DNA of 64,000 bases from an uncultured Burkholderiales bacterium (GTDB lineage: Bacteria > Pseudomonadota > Gammaproteobacteria > Burkholderiales > Burkholderiaceae), in NCBI GenBank assembly GCA_946480465.1, contig CAMLJY010000014.1, forward strand, positions 50,679 through 114,678, in the 5' to 3' direction. The notes beneath the pieces were generated by a model, which worked only from the letters and a program-made list of their open reading frames with translations, searched no databases and was not told where the DNA came from. Below are positions 45,199 to 53,060 of this stretch, in pieces; positions within the stretch are counted from its first letter, which is position 1; each line of letters opens with the position of its first letter. A program made the translations under genes and the position numbers.

Positions 45199-46475
45199 TC
45201 CTCGACCTTCAGCTCCTTCCGCACCAAGCCGACTTCGTCACCGACACCACCACGCGCAACCTAGCGCTCGTCGGTGGCTACGGCTGCGGCAAGACGTACT
45301 CGATGGCAGCGAAGCTGACGACGCTCGCGCTGCTGAACCCGGGTTACGAGGGCATCGCGCTGAGCCCCACGTACGGCATGGCGCAGAAGGTGCTCGTCCC
45401 GGCCATCGACGACCAGCTCCGCGCCACGCGGCTCCGCTACCACCTCAACAAGTCAGACCTGACCTTCGACATCCACGTTCCTGGCTCCGCGAAGCCGACG
45501 CGCCTGCACGTCATGGCCGCTGAGTCATACCGCCGCACGGCCGGTATCAACGCGGCGTTCTTCGGCGTGGACGAGGCCGACCTTATCGAGCCGGACACAG
45601 CCCGAGCAGCGTGGCGGATGCTCTCGTCCCGTCTCCGCAAGGGCCGCGTCTACCAGGGCTGCAGCACCTCGACGCCCGAGGGCTTCAAGTTCCTCTGGAG
45701 CTACTTCGTCGACGAGGTGGAGAAGGACCCGTCGCTGCGCGAGTCGCGTCGCGTCATCCACGCCTCGACCTACGACAACCCGTTCCTGCCGCAGGACTAC
45801 ATCGCCGAGCTGGAGCAGCAGTACCCGCCGCACCTCATCGACGCCTACCTCCGTGGGCAGTTCGTCAACCTGCTTGGCACGACTGTCTACTACTGCTACG
45901 ACCGCGACCTCAACGGAACGTCGAAGACCGTCGCCGACTACCCCAACAGCGTGCTCCATGTGGGCATGGACTTCAACGTGGGCCGGATGTCGGCCGTCGT
46001 TTCGGTGGTGGACAACGGCGCGGTCTACGTGCTCGATGAGCTGTACGGCGCTCGCAACACCGAGGAGCTGATCCAGAAGCTCAAGGCGCGCTACCCACGC
46101 CGCCCCACTGGCTCGTTCTACATCTACCCCGACTCGTCGGGCAAGAACGCCTCGGCCAACGCGCCGCGCTCGTCCATCGCGCTTCTTCAGGACGCGGGCT
46201 TTGAGGTGCGCTTCCGAAACGCCAACCCCCGCATCCCCGACCGCGTCGCGTCCGTGAACCTTCGCTTCAAGGACATGCACGGCGTGCGACGGGCGTTCGT
46301 GAATCACCGGACGTGCCCGCAGCTCGTCAAGGGCCTCATGAACCAGGCCTACGACCGGGAAGGCAAGCCCGACAAGTCAGGCGACATCGACCACTGCCTC
46401 GACGCGCTGGGCTACTTCATCTACTTCAACTACCCCGCACAGGGTCGTGGAGCCAGCTACACGGTGGTTGGCTGA
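45195..46475 (+). CDS. Terminase large subunit
   Basis: A 426-aa packaging motor and nuclease, starting with TTG that overlaps the small-subunit stop. Walker A GGYGCGKT at residues 27-34, Walker B FFGVDEAD, coupling motif CSTSTPEG, then an RNase H-like nuclease with acidic residues in GMDFNVGRMSAV, IYPDSSG and DIDHCLDALGYF. It cuts phage concatemers and drives DNA into the capsid through the portal. Confidence 0.95.
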   Translation: MILDLQLLPHQADFVTDTTTRNLALVGGYGCGKTYSMAAKLTTLALLNPGYEGIALSPTYGMAQKVLVPAIDDQLRATRLRYHLNKSDLTFDIHVPGSAKPTRLHVMAAESYRRTAGINAAFFGVDEADLIEPDTARAAWRMLSSRLRKGRVYQGCSTSTPEGFKFLWSYFVDEVEKDPSLRESRRVIHASTYDNPFLPQDYIAELEQQYPPHLIDAYLRGQFVNLLGTTVYYCYDRDLNGTSKTVADYPNSVLHVGMDFNVGRMSAVVSVVDNGAVYVLDELYGARNTEELIQKLKARYPRRPTGSFYIYPDSSGKNASANAPRSSIALLQDAGFEVRFRNANPRIPDRVASVNLRFKDMHGVRRAFVNHRTCPQLVKGLMNQAYDREGKPDKSGDIDHCLDALGYFIYFNYPAQGRGASYTVVG

Positions 46476-46500
46476 CCCAACGACCTGCGCGACCACCCCA

Positions 46501-46535
46501 CCACCTAAATACGTCCTACCAGACCGTTTAGGTGG
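46501..46535 (+). promoter_or_regulatory. TAAATA-hairpin element 8
   Basis: Here the motif itself is in the stem: CCACCTAAA (46501-46509) pairs with TTTAGGTGG (46527-46535), a perfect 9-bp inverted repeat over 17 bases. The portal start codon follows 9 bases after the stem. Confidence 0.6.
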
Positions 46536-46543
46536 ATTGACGC

Positions 46544-48061
46544 ATGCAGCTTCTCACCCTTCCTTTCCAGCGCGGCCACGCCAGCCCTCCCATTGCCGAG
46601 GGCCTCTCCAAGGAGCAGTGGGTCGCCCTTCTGCACACCGAGCGGGCCAAGTGGGCGTGCAAGTCGCTCAACTACCTCGACGGCAAGCAGCACGAGGAGG
46701 TGGTGAAGTTCCTGTCGGACCCCGAGTGCGGCCGCAAGGACTGGCGCGCTCGCGGCTTCGTGCCTCGCTACCGCAACATCACCGCTGCCGTCGTTGAGAA
46801 GAGCGGGACGCTCTACCGCGACAAGGCGCCGACGCTGGAGGTGTGGACCGGAGACACCGAGAAGCCCGACGACGGCCTGACGCAGCGACTCTCGGACGAG
46901 CTGCACAAGCTGGAGTGGGTCGAGTTCTTCTCGAACCTGGACCGCGTCGTTCGCCTTCTGAAGACCGCTCTCGTGCTGGTGCAGTGGGACCCGGCCGAGC
47001 GAATGCTGGTGCTTGACGTGCTGCACCGTGGCAACTGCGAGGTGGTGCTGAACCCGGCCACCCGCCAGATCAGCTCGCTCATCCACCGCACGAGCGACGA
47101 CCCCGAGCACACCACGTACCGCATCTGGACGCCCGACGAGGTCATTGACCTTCAGCACCAGGGCACCGAGGTCACCGTCATCAACGTCGAGCCGAACACG
47201 CTCGGCGTCGTCCCGGCCGCCGTCTTCTACGACACCGCGTCCCCTCGCTCCGGCTTCTGGGTCGAGGCCCCGCAGGACCTCGTTTCCTTCAACGAGCTGC
47301 TGAACATCCACCTCACGGACAGTGAGCGCGCGATCCAGTGGGCGAAGAACCCGACCCTCTTCACGAACGGTCGCTTCCGCTCCAGTGGTGATGACCGCAT
47401 GGAGGTCGCCGAGGTCTACGGCTCGCCGCTGCCTCGCCTTGCCGCCGCCACCCCGTCGCTCACCGGCGGACCCGGTCAGGCAGTGCTGATCGACTCCACT
47501 GGCGTCGAGTCGCTCTTCATCGACTACAAGGGACCGAACCCGGACCTGAAGAGCCTTGACGAGGTCGTCATGGGGTGGGCGCATGCCTTTGCGTCCGACT
47601 GGTCCGTCCGCATGGATGTGGCCGGTGAAGGCCGTGCCTCTTCGGGCTTCCAGCTCGTCGTCGAGGAGCTGCCGAACATCGACCTTCGGCGCCAGCGCAC
47701 GAAGGCGGCACAGGCGGGCTTCAAGCGTCTCTTCCGCGTGCTGCGAACCGTCCTCGCTCCGGTGATGTCCTTCCCCGAGCAGGCCGAGCTGTACGTCACC
47801 TTCCCCGAGCCCGTCATCGCGACCGACCCGATGGAGCGCGAGCAGCTTTGGACCGAGCGCATCAAGCAGGGTCGCGCCACCGTCATCGACTACTTCGTCG
47901 AGGTGCTTGAGCTGACCCCCGAGGAGGCGGCCAAGAAGCACGCCGAGATCGTGGCCTTCAACGCGGCCAACGCCACGTCAGCGCAGCCTCAGACCGATGA
48001 GACGGAAGGCGCTGAACCTGACGCTGCGGATCAAGCGGATTCACTAAATACCGGCACCTAA
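46544..48061 (+). CDS. Phage portal protein
   Basis: A 505-aa SPP1-type portal protein by size, position after the terminase and general pattern (acidic C-terminal tail, central FSNLDRVVRLLKTALVLV and APQDLVSFNELLNIHL). It forms the dodecameric channel at the capsid vertex and docks the terminase. The C-terminal end overlaps a TAAATA element. Confidence 0.88.
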   Translation: MQLLTLPFQRGHASPPIAEGLSKEQWVALLHTERAKWACKSLNYLDGKQHEEVVKFLSDPECGRKDWRARGFVPRYRNITAAVVEKSGTLYRDKAPTLEVWTGDTEKPDDGLTQRLSDELHKLEWVEFFSNLDRVVRLLKTALVLVQWDPAERMLVLDVLHRGNCEVVLNPATRQISSLIHRTSDDPEHTTYRIWTPDEVIDLQHQGTEVTVINVEPNTLGVVPAAVFYDTASPRSGFWVEAPQDLVSFNELLNIHLTDSERAIQWAKNPTLFTNGRFRSSGDDRMEVAEVYGSPLPRLAAATPSLTGGPGQAVLIDSTGVESLFIDYKGPNPDLKSLDEVVMGWAHAFASDWSVRMDVAGEGRASSGFQLVVEELPNIDLRRQRTKAAQAGFKRLFRVLRTVLAPVMSFPEQAELYVTFPEPVIATDPMEREQLWTERIKQGRATVIDYFVEVLELTPEEAAKKHAEIVAFNAANATSAQPQTDETEGAEPDAADQADSLNTGT

Positions 48062-48088
48062 ACACGACGGGCGGATGCCCACAGGTGC
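48044..48088 (+). promoter_or_regulatory. TAAATA-hairpin element 9
   Basis: CTAAATA at 48044-48050 inside the last codons of the portal gene. GCACCT (48054-48059) pairs with AGGTGC (48083-48088); a smaller GGGC-GGAT-GCCC hairpin sits in the loop. The scaffold start codon at 48092 follows directly. Confidence 0.6.
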
Positions 48089-48091
48089 TGA

Positions 48092-48700
48092 ATGACTGCG
48101 GATGCAGAGCTGAATGAAAACACGGGTGCGGATGCACCAGAGCAGGTAGAGCCAGGTTTCAAGTCCCTCGAAGAGGCGGTAGCGGCGCACAACGCGCTGA
48201 AGGCCGACCACGACAAGGCGCTGAAGAACCTTGAGCAGAGCCGCAAGGAAGAGACGTTCAACAAGACAGAGCGCAAGCGCCTTGAAAAGGAGCTAGCCGC
48301 TGCATTGAAGAGCGACGGCCTTTCGGACCTGCAGGCAAAGCTTGAAGCAGCCGAGGCGCGTGCTAACGCCCTTGAGCAGAAGGCCAACAACAAGCTGATC
48401 GACGACGCCCTCACGAAGGCGTTGACGGACGCGAAGGCGAAGGCCGTTTCCACGGTGATGAAGCTCATCAACCGAGGAGACATCAAGGTCGGTGACGACG
48501 GCGTGGTGGACACCAAGTCGATCGAGGCACAGATCGCAACGCTGCAGAAGGAAGACCCGTTCCTGTTTGAGGCGGTGGAGACACCGAGCGTCAAGCGTGG
48601 AGCGGAGGGCGCGGTCGTTGGCGGCTACGAGAAGGAAGTCGCTGCAGCCAAGTCCATTCAAGACCTCGAAGCGGTCATGCGCAAGTACGGCAAAGCCTAA
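48092..48700 (+). CDS. Scaffold-like protein
   Basis: A 202-aa highly charged coiled-coil protein (EAVAAHNALKADHDKALKNL, ELAAALKSDGL region) between portal and capsid genes. This position and composition are typical of capsid scaffolding proteins. A motif for protease activity is not seen. Confidence 0.75.
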   Translation: MTADAELNENTGADAPEQVEPGFKSLEEAVAAHNALKADHDKALKNLEQSRKEETFNKTERKRLEKELAAALKSDGLSDLQAKLEAAEARANALEQKANNKLIDDALTKALTDAKAKAVSTVMKLINRGDIKVGDDGVVDTKSIEAQIATLQKEDPFLFEAVETPSVKRGAEGAVVGGYEKEVAAAKSIQDLEAVMRKYGKA

Positions 48701-48733
48701 GCGCGACCAGCACAACTAGATCAGGGAGGCAGC

Positions 48734-49657
48734 ATGCCATTCACCACCAACCTCACGGGTACCACCCAAGTCGACGACAGCATCCTCACCGCTTATGACG
48801 CGGCGATGCTCATTGCCTACGGTCAAGAGAACGTCATGGACGCTCTCGTTCAGAAGCGCGTTGACATCGGCGCCAAGTCCATCGAGCTGCCGAAGTACAG
48901 CCGCCTGGGCCTCGCGACTACGCCGCTGACTGAGACCGACGACGTTACGTCCGAGGCTCTGGTCGACACCAAGATCACCTTCACTCCGGTTGAGTACGGC
49001 AACGTCGTCACCAAGACGAACCTTGCCAGCCTGCAGACCGGTGGTCGCGTTGATCTCGCTGCCGCTCAGCTCATCGGCATCAACTGGTCGCAGACCATGG
49101 ACAAGCTCGCGGTGCTGGCGCTCGACGCCTCGACCAACGGCTATGTCATCGGTGGCACCGCTGAAGGTTCCGTCACCTCGGGTCAGGTTGCTTCGCGCAC
49201 GTTCCTGAACTACTTCTACAACAAGATGGCTCGCGCCAACGTGCCGACCATCGGTGGCATGTACGTCGCGGTGATGCACGACGACGTGATCCACGACCTC
49301 CGTGCCGACACCAACACTGGCGGCTGGATGGACGTTGCGAAGTACGCTCAGCCTGACACCGTCTTCCGCAACGAAGTCGGCATGTACGGTGGCTTCCGCA
49401 TCATCCGCAACAACCACGCTACCTTCGCTGACCAGTCGGGCGCCGGTACTGTTGACCTCTACAACAGCTACTTCATGGGCTTCAACGGTCTCGGCAAGGC
49501 GACCTCGCAGCCTGGCTCGCTCCGTGTCACGGGTCCGTTCGACAAGCTCGGCCGCTTCGTGAACATGGGCTGGTACGAAGTCACCCAGTACAAGATCGTC
49601 GAGCAGGACGCTGTCTGGGTTGGCAAGTGCGCTTCGAGCGTCGGCGCCAACGCCTAA
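48734..49657 (+). CDS. Major capsid protein, N4gp56 family
   Basis: A 307-aa HK97-fold capsid protein of the N4gp56 family. Characteristic stretches are TNLTGTTQVDDSILTAYD, DIGAKSIELPKYSRL, TPLTETDDVTSEAL and VEYGNVVTKTNLASLQTGG. A good ribosome site (GGGAGG) and a codon use richer in common codons than its neighbours agree with high expression. A strong terminator follows. Confidence 0.92.
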   Translation: MPFTTNLTGTTQVDDSILTAYDAAMLIAYGQENVMDALVQKRVDIGAKSIELPKYSRLGLATTPLTETDDVTSEALVDTKITFTPVEYGNVVTKTNLASLQTGGRVDLAAAQLIGINWSQTMDKLAVLALDASTNGYVIGGTAEGSVTSGQVASRTFLNYFYNKMARANVPTIGGMYVAVMHDDVIHDLRADTNTGGWMDVAKYAQPDTVFRNEVGMYGGFRIIRNNHATFADQSGAGTVDLYNSYFMGFNGLGKATSQPGSLRVTGPFDKLGRFVNMGWYEVTQYKIVEQDAVWVGKCASSVGANA

Positions 49658-49677
49658 GCAGCTCCCTAGCTGATTAC

Positions 49678-49710
49678 ACAAAGGCCGGTTCGTCCGGCCT
49701 TTGTTCTTTC
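49678..49710 (+). terminator. Rho-independent terminator after the capsid gene
   Basis: ACAAAGGCCGG (49678-49688) pairs with CCGGCCTTTGT (49694-49704) over TTCGT and is followed by TCTTTC. This would let the capsid gene be transcribed above the level of the tail genes, which then need a new start or read-through. Confidence 0.85.
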
Positions 49711-49718
49711 TGCGACCC

Positions 49719-49746
49719 CTAAATACGTCCACACCAACGAGGGACG
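49719..49746 (+). promoter_or_regulatory. TAAATA-hairpin element 10
   Basis: CTAAATA at 49719-49725 just after the capsid terminator, followed by CGTCC (49726-49730) and GGACG (49742-49746) over 11 bases. The stem contains the ribosome site (GAGGGA) of the next gene. Confidence 0.6.
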
Positions 49747-49749
49747 CAC

Positions 49750-50268
49750 ATGCCAACTCTCATCATTGAAGACGGCACGAAGCCAGCCAACGCGAACACC
49801 TACGTCTCGCTGGCCGAAGTCGATGCCTATCACGAGGCCTACGGCAACCTGGACTGGGCAGGCGATGACGCCACCAAGGAGCAGGCCATCATCAACGCCT
49901 GCCGCTCGCTTGAGCTGCTCTACGGCGCCCGCTTTGCCTCGGCACCGTCATCCAACACGCAGCCTCTTCTCTTCCCACGCTACGCCTTCGCTGACCGCTA
50001 CAGCCGGTACCGCACCGGCATCCCGAAGGAGCTGAAGGACGCCCAGTGCGAGATCGCGCTGAAGGCCCTGAACGGCGAGGACATCCTTCCAGTCGAGGAC
50101 GAGTCAGACACCGTGTTGTCCGATGACGTGACGATCGGGCCGCTCTCGTTCTCAAAATCCTTCGCGCCTCGCCAGCAGACAAACGAGGTCGACGGCTTCC
50201 GTCGTATCGAGCTGATCCTCCTCCCGATCCTGCGGGATGAGTACGCGACGCCTCGCTTCGCGCTGTGA
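49750..50268 (+). CDS. Head-tail connector, DnaT-like family
   Basis: A 172-aa protein with the N-terminal pattern LIIEDGTKPANANTYVSLAE of the phage DnaT-like (DnaT_2) family and a helical middle. These proteins sit directly after the capsid gene in many siphoviruses and probably act as the first head-completion or adaptor protein. Confidence 0.78.
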   Translation: MPTLIIEDGTKPANANTYVSLAEVDAYHEAYGNLDWAGDDATKEQAIINACRSLELLYGARFASAPSSNTQPLLFPRYAFADRYSRYRTGIPKELKDAQCEIALKALNGEDILPVEDESDTVLSDDVTIGPLSFSKSFAPRQQTNEVDGFRRIELILLPILRDEYATPRFAL

Positions 50269-50275
50269 GGTACCC

Positions 50276-50617
50276 ATGAAGCAAATCAACTACAGCAAGT
50301 ACGCCGACATGGTGTCCAAGGCCCTTACTGCCGCTGGTGCCAAGCTCGTGCTGAGCCGCTACGACGAGACCCAGGACCGCGATGTTGATGTCGCCAAGTC
50401 CTACGGCGTCGTCATCGAGAAGAAGCAGGAGACGGACACCACGGGAGCGGCGTCGACTACCAAGGCATCCTTCCAAGTGCTTGTGCCACCGTCAATCAAG
50501 ACCCCTCCCGTCCCTGGCGACCACCTGACCATCCAGTCGAAGCGCTGGTACATCGAGGCCGTTAAGGAGGAGAAGCCAGCAGGTGTCGTCCTGCTCTATA
50601 CGGTGGACGTGCTGTGA
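50276..50617 (+). CDS. Head-closure or connector protein
   Basis: A 113-aa, beta-rich protein (MKQINYSKYADMVSKALTAA, SYGVVIEKKQE, GDHLTIQSKRWYIEAV). The position between the adaptor and the gp10-like protein suggests a head-closure or stopper protein. The family is not certain. It overlaps the next gene by GTGA. Confidence 0.6.
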   Translation: MKQINYSKYADMVSKALTAAGAKLVLSRYDETQDRDVDVAKSYGVVIEKKQETDTTGAASTTKASFQVLVPPSIKTPPVPGDHLTIQSKRWYIEAVKEEKPAGVVLLYTVDVL

Positions 50618-50934
50618 GCGTCAAGATGGAGCTTCGCGGCTTTGAACAGGTGCCGCTCGTCAAGGAAAGCCTGCGCAAGTTCATCGTGAACTGGGCGCGC
50701 ATCTTCAAGCGCCGCGTTCAGGAGAAGACGCCTGTTCGCTCGGGCCTGCTGCGTCGCTCGTGGTCCGTTCGCTCCGTGACCACCAAGGGCATCGACATCG
50801 TCAACCAGACCCCGTATGCCGGCTACATCGAGTACGGCACACCCAAGATCGCGCCTGTAGCCATGCTGGCTCGCACCATCGAGGAAGCCGAGCAGATCAG
50901 CCGTCAGGCCGCAGAGGAGGCAGGACTCGTATGA
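50614..50934 (+). CDS. HK97 gp10-like tail-completion protein
   Basis: A 106-aa protein starting with GTG coupled to the preceding stop. The segment RRVQEKTPVRSGLLRRSWSV followed by PYAGYIEYGT is the signature of the HK97 gp10 / neck protein family that joins head and tail. It overlaps the next gene by ATGA. Confidence 0.88.
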   Translation: MSVKMELRGFEQVPLVKESLRKFIVNWARIFKRRVQEKTPVRSGLLRRSWSVRSVTTKGIDIVNQTPYAGYIEYGTPKIAPVAMLARTIEEAEQISRQAAEEAGLV

Positions 50935-51329
50935 GCATCGAGAACATCCACAAGGCGCTCGACGCGCAGCTTGAAACCGTCACGGACCTTCCCGATCTTG
51001 AGAAGGAGAACCGTCGCCTTGAGGCCTCAGCTATCCGCATTAGTTGGTGCCGCGCGACCCTGCTGCCCATTGAGTCCGATGTCATCAGCCTCGGCTCAGG
51101 CGGCACGCTGAGGGCGCAAGGCCTCTACCAAGTCGACCTGTTCTACGCCGCCGACCGTGGAGCGACGAAGGCCAACCAAATGGCCGACCTTGTTGTCGCG
51201 GCCCTTGACCGCAAGCACCTCACGCAGGGCGGAACGGTCGTGAAGACGACGAAGGCATGGCGCGACATCGGCTCGCGCCAAGACCAGTACTACGTCGTCA
51301 GCGTCTTTGCGCGCTGGTACTCAACCTAG
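50931..51329 (+). CDS. Tail terminator protein
   Basis: A 132-aa protein placed directly before the tail tube gene. The pattern MSIENIHKALDAQLETV and the beta-rich end QYYVVSVFARWYST fit the small tail-terminator proteins (DUF4128-like) that cap the tail tube. Position is the main evidence. Confidence 0.7.
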   Translation: MSIENIHKALDAQLETVTDLPDLEKENRRLEASAIRISWCRATLLPIESDVISLGSGGTLRAQGLYQVDLFYAADRGATKANQMADLVVAALDRKHLTQGGTVVKTTKAWRDIGSRQDQYYVVSVFARWYST

Positions 51330-51341
51330 CGAGCCCCTTCA

Positions 51342-51372
51342 CTAAATACGTTCACGAACTTCTCGTGAACGT
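51342..51372 (+). promoter_or_regulatory. TAAATA-hairpin element 11 (strongest stem)
   Basis: CTAAATA at 51342-51348, followed directly by a perfect 10-bp stem: ACGTTCACGA (51348-51357) and TCGTGAACGT (51363-51372) with loop ACTTC. The tail-tube start codon is 57 bases further on, with its own ribosome site outside the stem. Confidence 0.65.
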
Positions 51373-51428
51373 CTGTGTTCCTCCCGTGAGCACTGGCGTC
51401 TCCGTACGTCCTTCAAGGGAGAGAACAC

Positions 51429-52337
51429 ATGGCAATTCAGCAGTCCGGCTCCACCGCAACCCTCGGCTTCGGTGTTGAGTCCACCTTCAACACCCCGGCG
51501 ACGAGCATCCAGCTCATCGAGTACGTCAACTTCACCCTGACGCCCACTCCCGAGACGATTCGCGATCCGAGCCGCAACCCCAACCGTGCCGCAACCTACG
51601 TGCGTCGCGGCAACAGCTTCTCGACGGGCAACCTCGAAGCGGTTCTGCGTCCCGATGTTCTCGACGACATCCTGGCAGTTGCACTTCACGGCGAGTGGAC
51701 GACGAACGTCCTCAAGCAAGGCACGACTCGCAGCTCACTGACCTTTGAGCAGGGCTTCCCCGACTTCACCACCGACATGTACCGCTCGTTCTCGGGCGTT
51801 GTGGCCGACTCCATTGAGTTCAGCCTGACGACCGACGAGCTGGCCCGAGTGACCATCACTCTGCGCGGTGCGTCAGATACCGCCATCGGCAGCACGCCAC
51901 TCGATGCAACGCCAACCGCGGTCGTTGCGAAGAACGGCTACTACCACGTTGGTGGCTCGTTCAACGAAGGTGGTTCGCCAATCGCGTACTTCAGCACGCT
52001 GAACTTCACGCTCACGAACAACCAGGAAGGCGTCTCCGCGCTGGGCACTGACGGCTACCGCCACATCACTCCAGGCACCGCGACCCTGACAGGCACCGCG
52101 ACGGCTCTGTTTGAGTCGGAGACCCTCTACAACAAGTTCAAGAACGACACGGCCTCGTCCATCTCGTTCACGCTGACCGAGGGTTCCGAGTCGCACACCT
52201 TCCTGATCCCGAAGATCAAGTACACGGGCGCGCCGATCCAGGTCAACACGGACCAGGGCCTGCTGGTGGAGCTGGAGTTCGAGGCCTTCCTTGAGGCGAC
52301 CGAGAACACCCTCCTGAAGATCACGCGGAGCGCCTAA
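51429..52337 (+). CDS. Tail tube protein
   Basis: A 302-aa beta-rich protein of the major tail tube type (MAIQQSGSTATLGFGVESTF, TGNLEAVLRPDVLDDIL, IEFSLTTDELARVTITL). It forms the stacked rings of the tail. A ribosome site AAGGGAG precedes it. Its stop overlaps the start of the chaperone gene by one base. Confidence 0.88.
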   Translation: MAIQQSGSTATLGFGVESTFNTPATSIQLIEYVNFTLTPTPETIRDPSRNPNRAATYVRRGNSFSTGNLEAVLRPDVLDDILAVALHGEWTTNVLKQGTTRSSLTFEQGFPDFTTDMYRSFSGVVADSIEFSLTTDELARVTITLRGASDTAIGSTPLDATPTAVVAKNGYYHVGGSFNEGGSPIAYFSTLNFTLTNNQEGVSALGTDGYRHITPGTATLTGTATALFESETLYNKFKNDTASSISFTLTEGSESHTFLIPKIKYTGAPIQVNTDQGLLVELEFEAFLEATENTLLKITRSA

Positions 52338-52786
52338 TGAACCCATTCCTGCCGCAAGCCGCGAAGCTGGAGCTGGTGCACCCTGTTGATGGACCAACGG
52401 GGTGCTTCTTGACCCTCGTTGGTCTTGAGTCCAAGCAGGCACAGGCACAGGCTCGCCGCTCGACTCTCGACAGCAAGAGCCTCGCTGACATCGCGCGTCA
52501 GAACGTCGACGCCGCGACCATGCAGAAGATCAACGACGAGCAGACCCGCGTCATTGCGGCCTGTGTCGTTGGCTGGGACGCGAAGTTCGAGGAGCACTTC
52601 GGACCTTGGACCGCCGAGCGCGGCCTTGAGGTCTTCACCATGCCTGAGATGACGTGGGCGACCGAGCAGGTCGTCGAGTTCATCAAGGACCGCCGCAACT
52701 TTTTTCGATCAGCTGCTGGCGGGCCTCGTGGCGTGGACTCGCTGGCTGGTGCGCGCGAACCGGCAGGTGCAGGGAACGAAGGTTGA
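52337..52786 (+). CDS. Tail assembly chaperone, short form
   Basis: A 149-aa protein in the position of lambda gpG, between tail tube and tape measure. After FIKDRRNFF the frame runs into a low-complexity Gly/Ala-rich end, as expected for the unshifted product of a frameshifting gene. The frame that continues as a normal protein is the +1 frame. Confidence 0.8.
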   Translation: MNPFLPQAAKLELVHPVDGPTGCFLTLVGLESKQAQAQARRSTLDSKSLADIARQNVDAATMQKINDEQTRVIAACVVGWDAKFEEHFGPWTAERGLEVFTMPEMTWATEQVVEFIKDRRNFFRSAAGGPRGVDSLAGAREPAGAGNEG

Positions 52787-53060
52787 CGCTCACCTGGACG
52801 CGTTCGCAAAGCTGAAAGGCCAGACGCGCACCAGCGTTGAGCCCGAGCTTCCTCCAGGTGGTCGCCAGCTCGCTGAGCTGTTCATGGAGCTGCACTCAAC
52901 GCGACAGGTCGGGATGGCTCCGTGCGCCATCACGTTTCAGGAGATCAAGGCCTTCACCGAGCTGATGGACGTGCAGCTTGAGCCGTGGGAAGTCGATTGC
53001 ATCAAGGTCATGGACATGACGCTGCTTGAGGAGCTTGGGGAAGTGGAGAAGAAGCAATGA
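52337..53060 (+). CDS. Tail assembly chaperone, frameshifted long form
   Basis: The two overlapping frames are joined if ribosomes shift +1 at TTT-CGA (52703-52708) within C-TTTTTT-C: Phe-tRNA can move from TTT to TTC and the next codon, CGA, is a rare and slowly read arginine codon. The joined product is about 240 aa: RRNFF then DQLLAGLVAWTRWLV. This mirrors lambda gpG/gpGT, which uses a -1 shift. No typical -1 heptamer is present and the frame relation requires +1 (or -2). The downstream frame overlaps the tape-measure start. Confidence 0.75.

Noticed and set aside
46501..46535. Rho-independent terminator after the large terminase
   Set aside because: The stem contains the TAAATA motif and is not followed by a T-tract; it is better treated as one of the shared elements.
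52690..52730. Classical -1 slippery heptamer in the tail chaperone
   Set aside because: The frame relation is +1 or -2, and no X-XXY-YYZ heptamer fits; C-TTTTTT-C followed by CGA supports +1.
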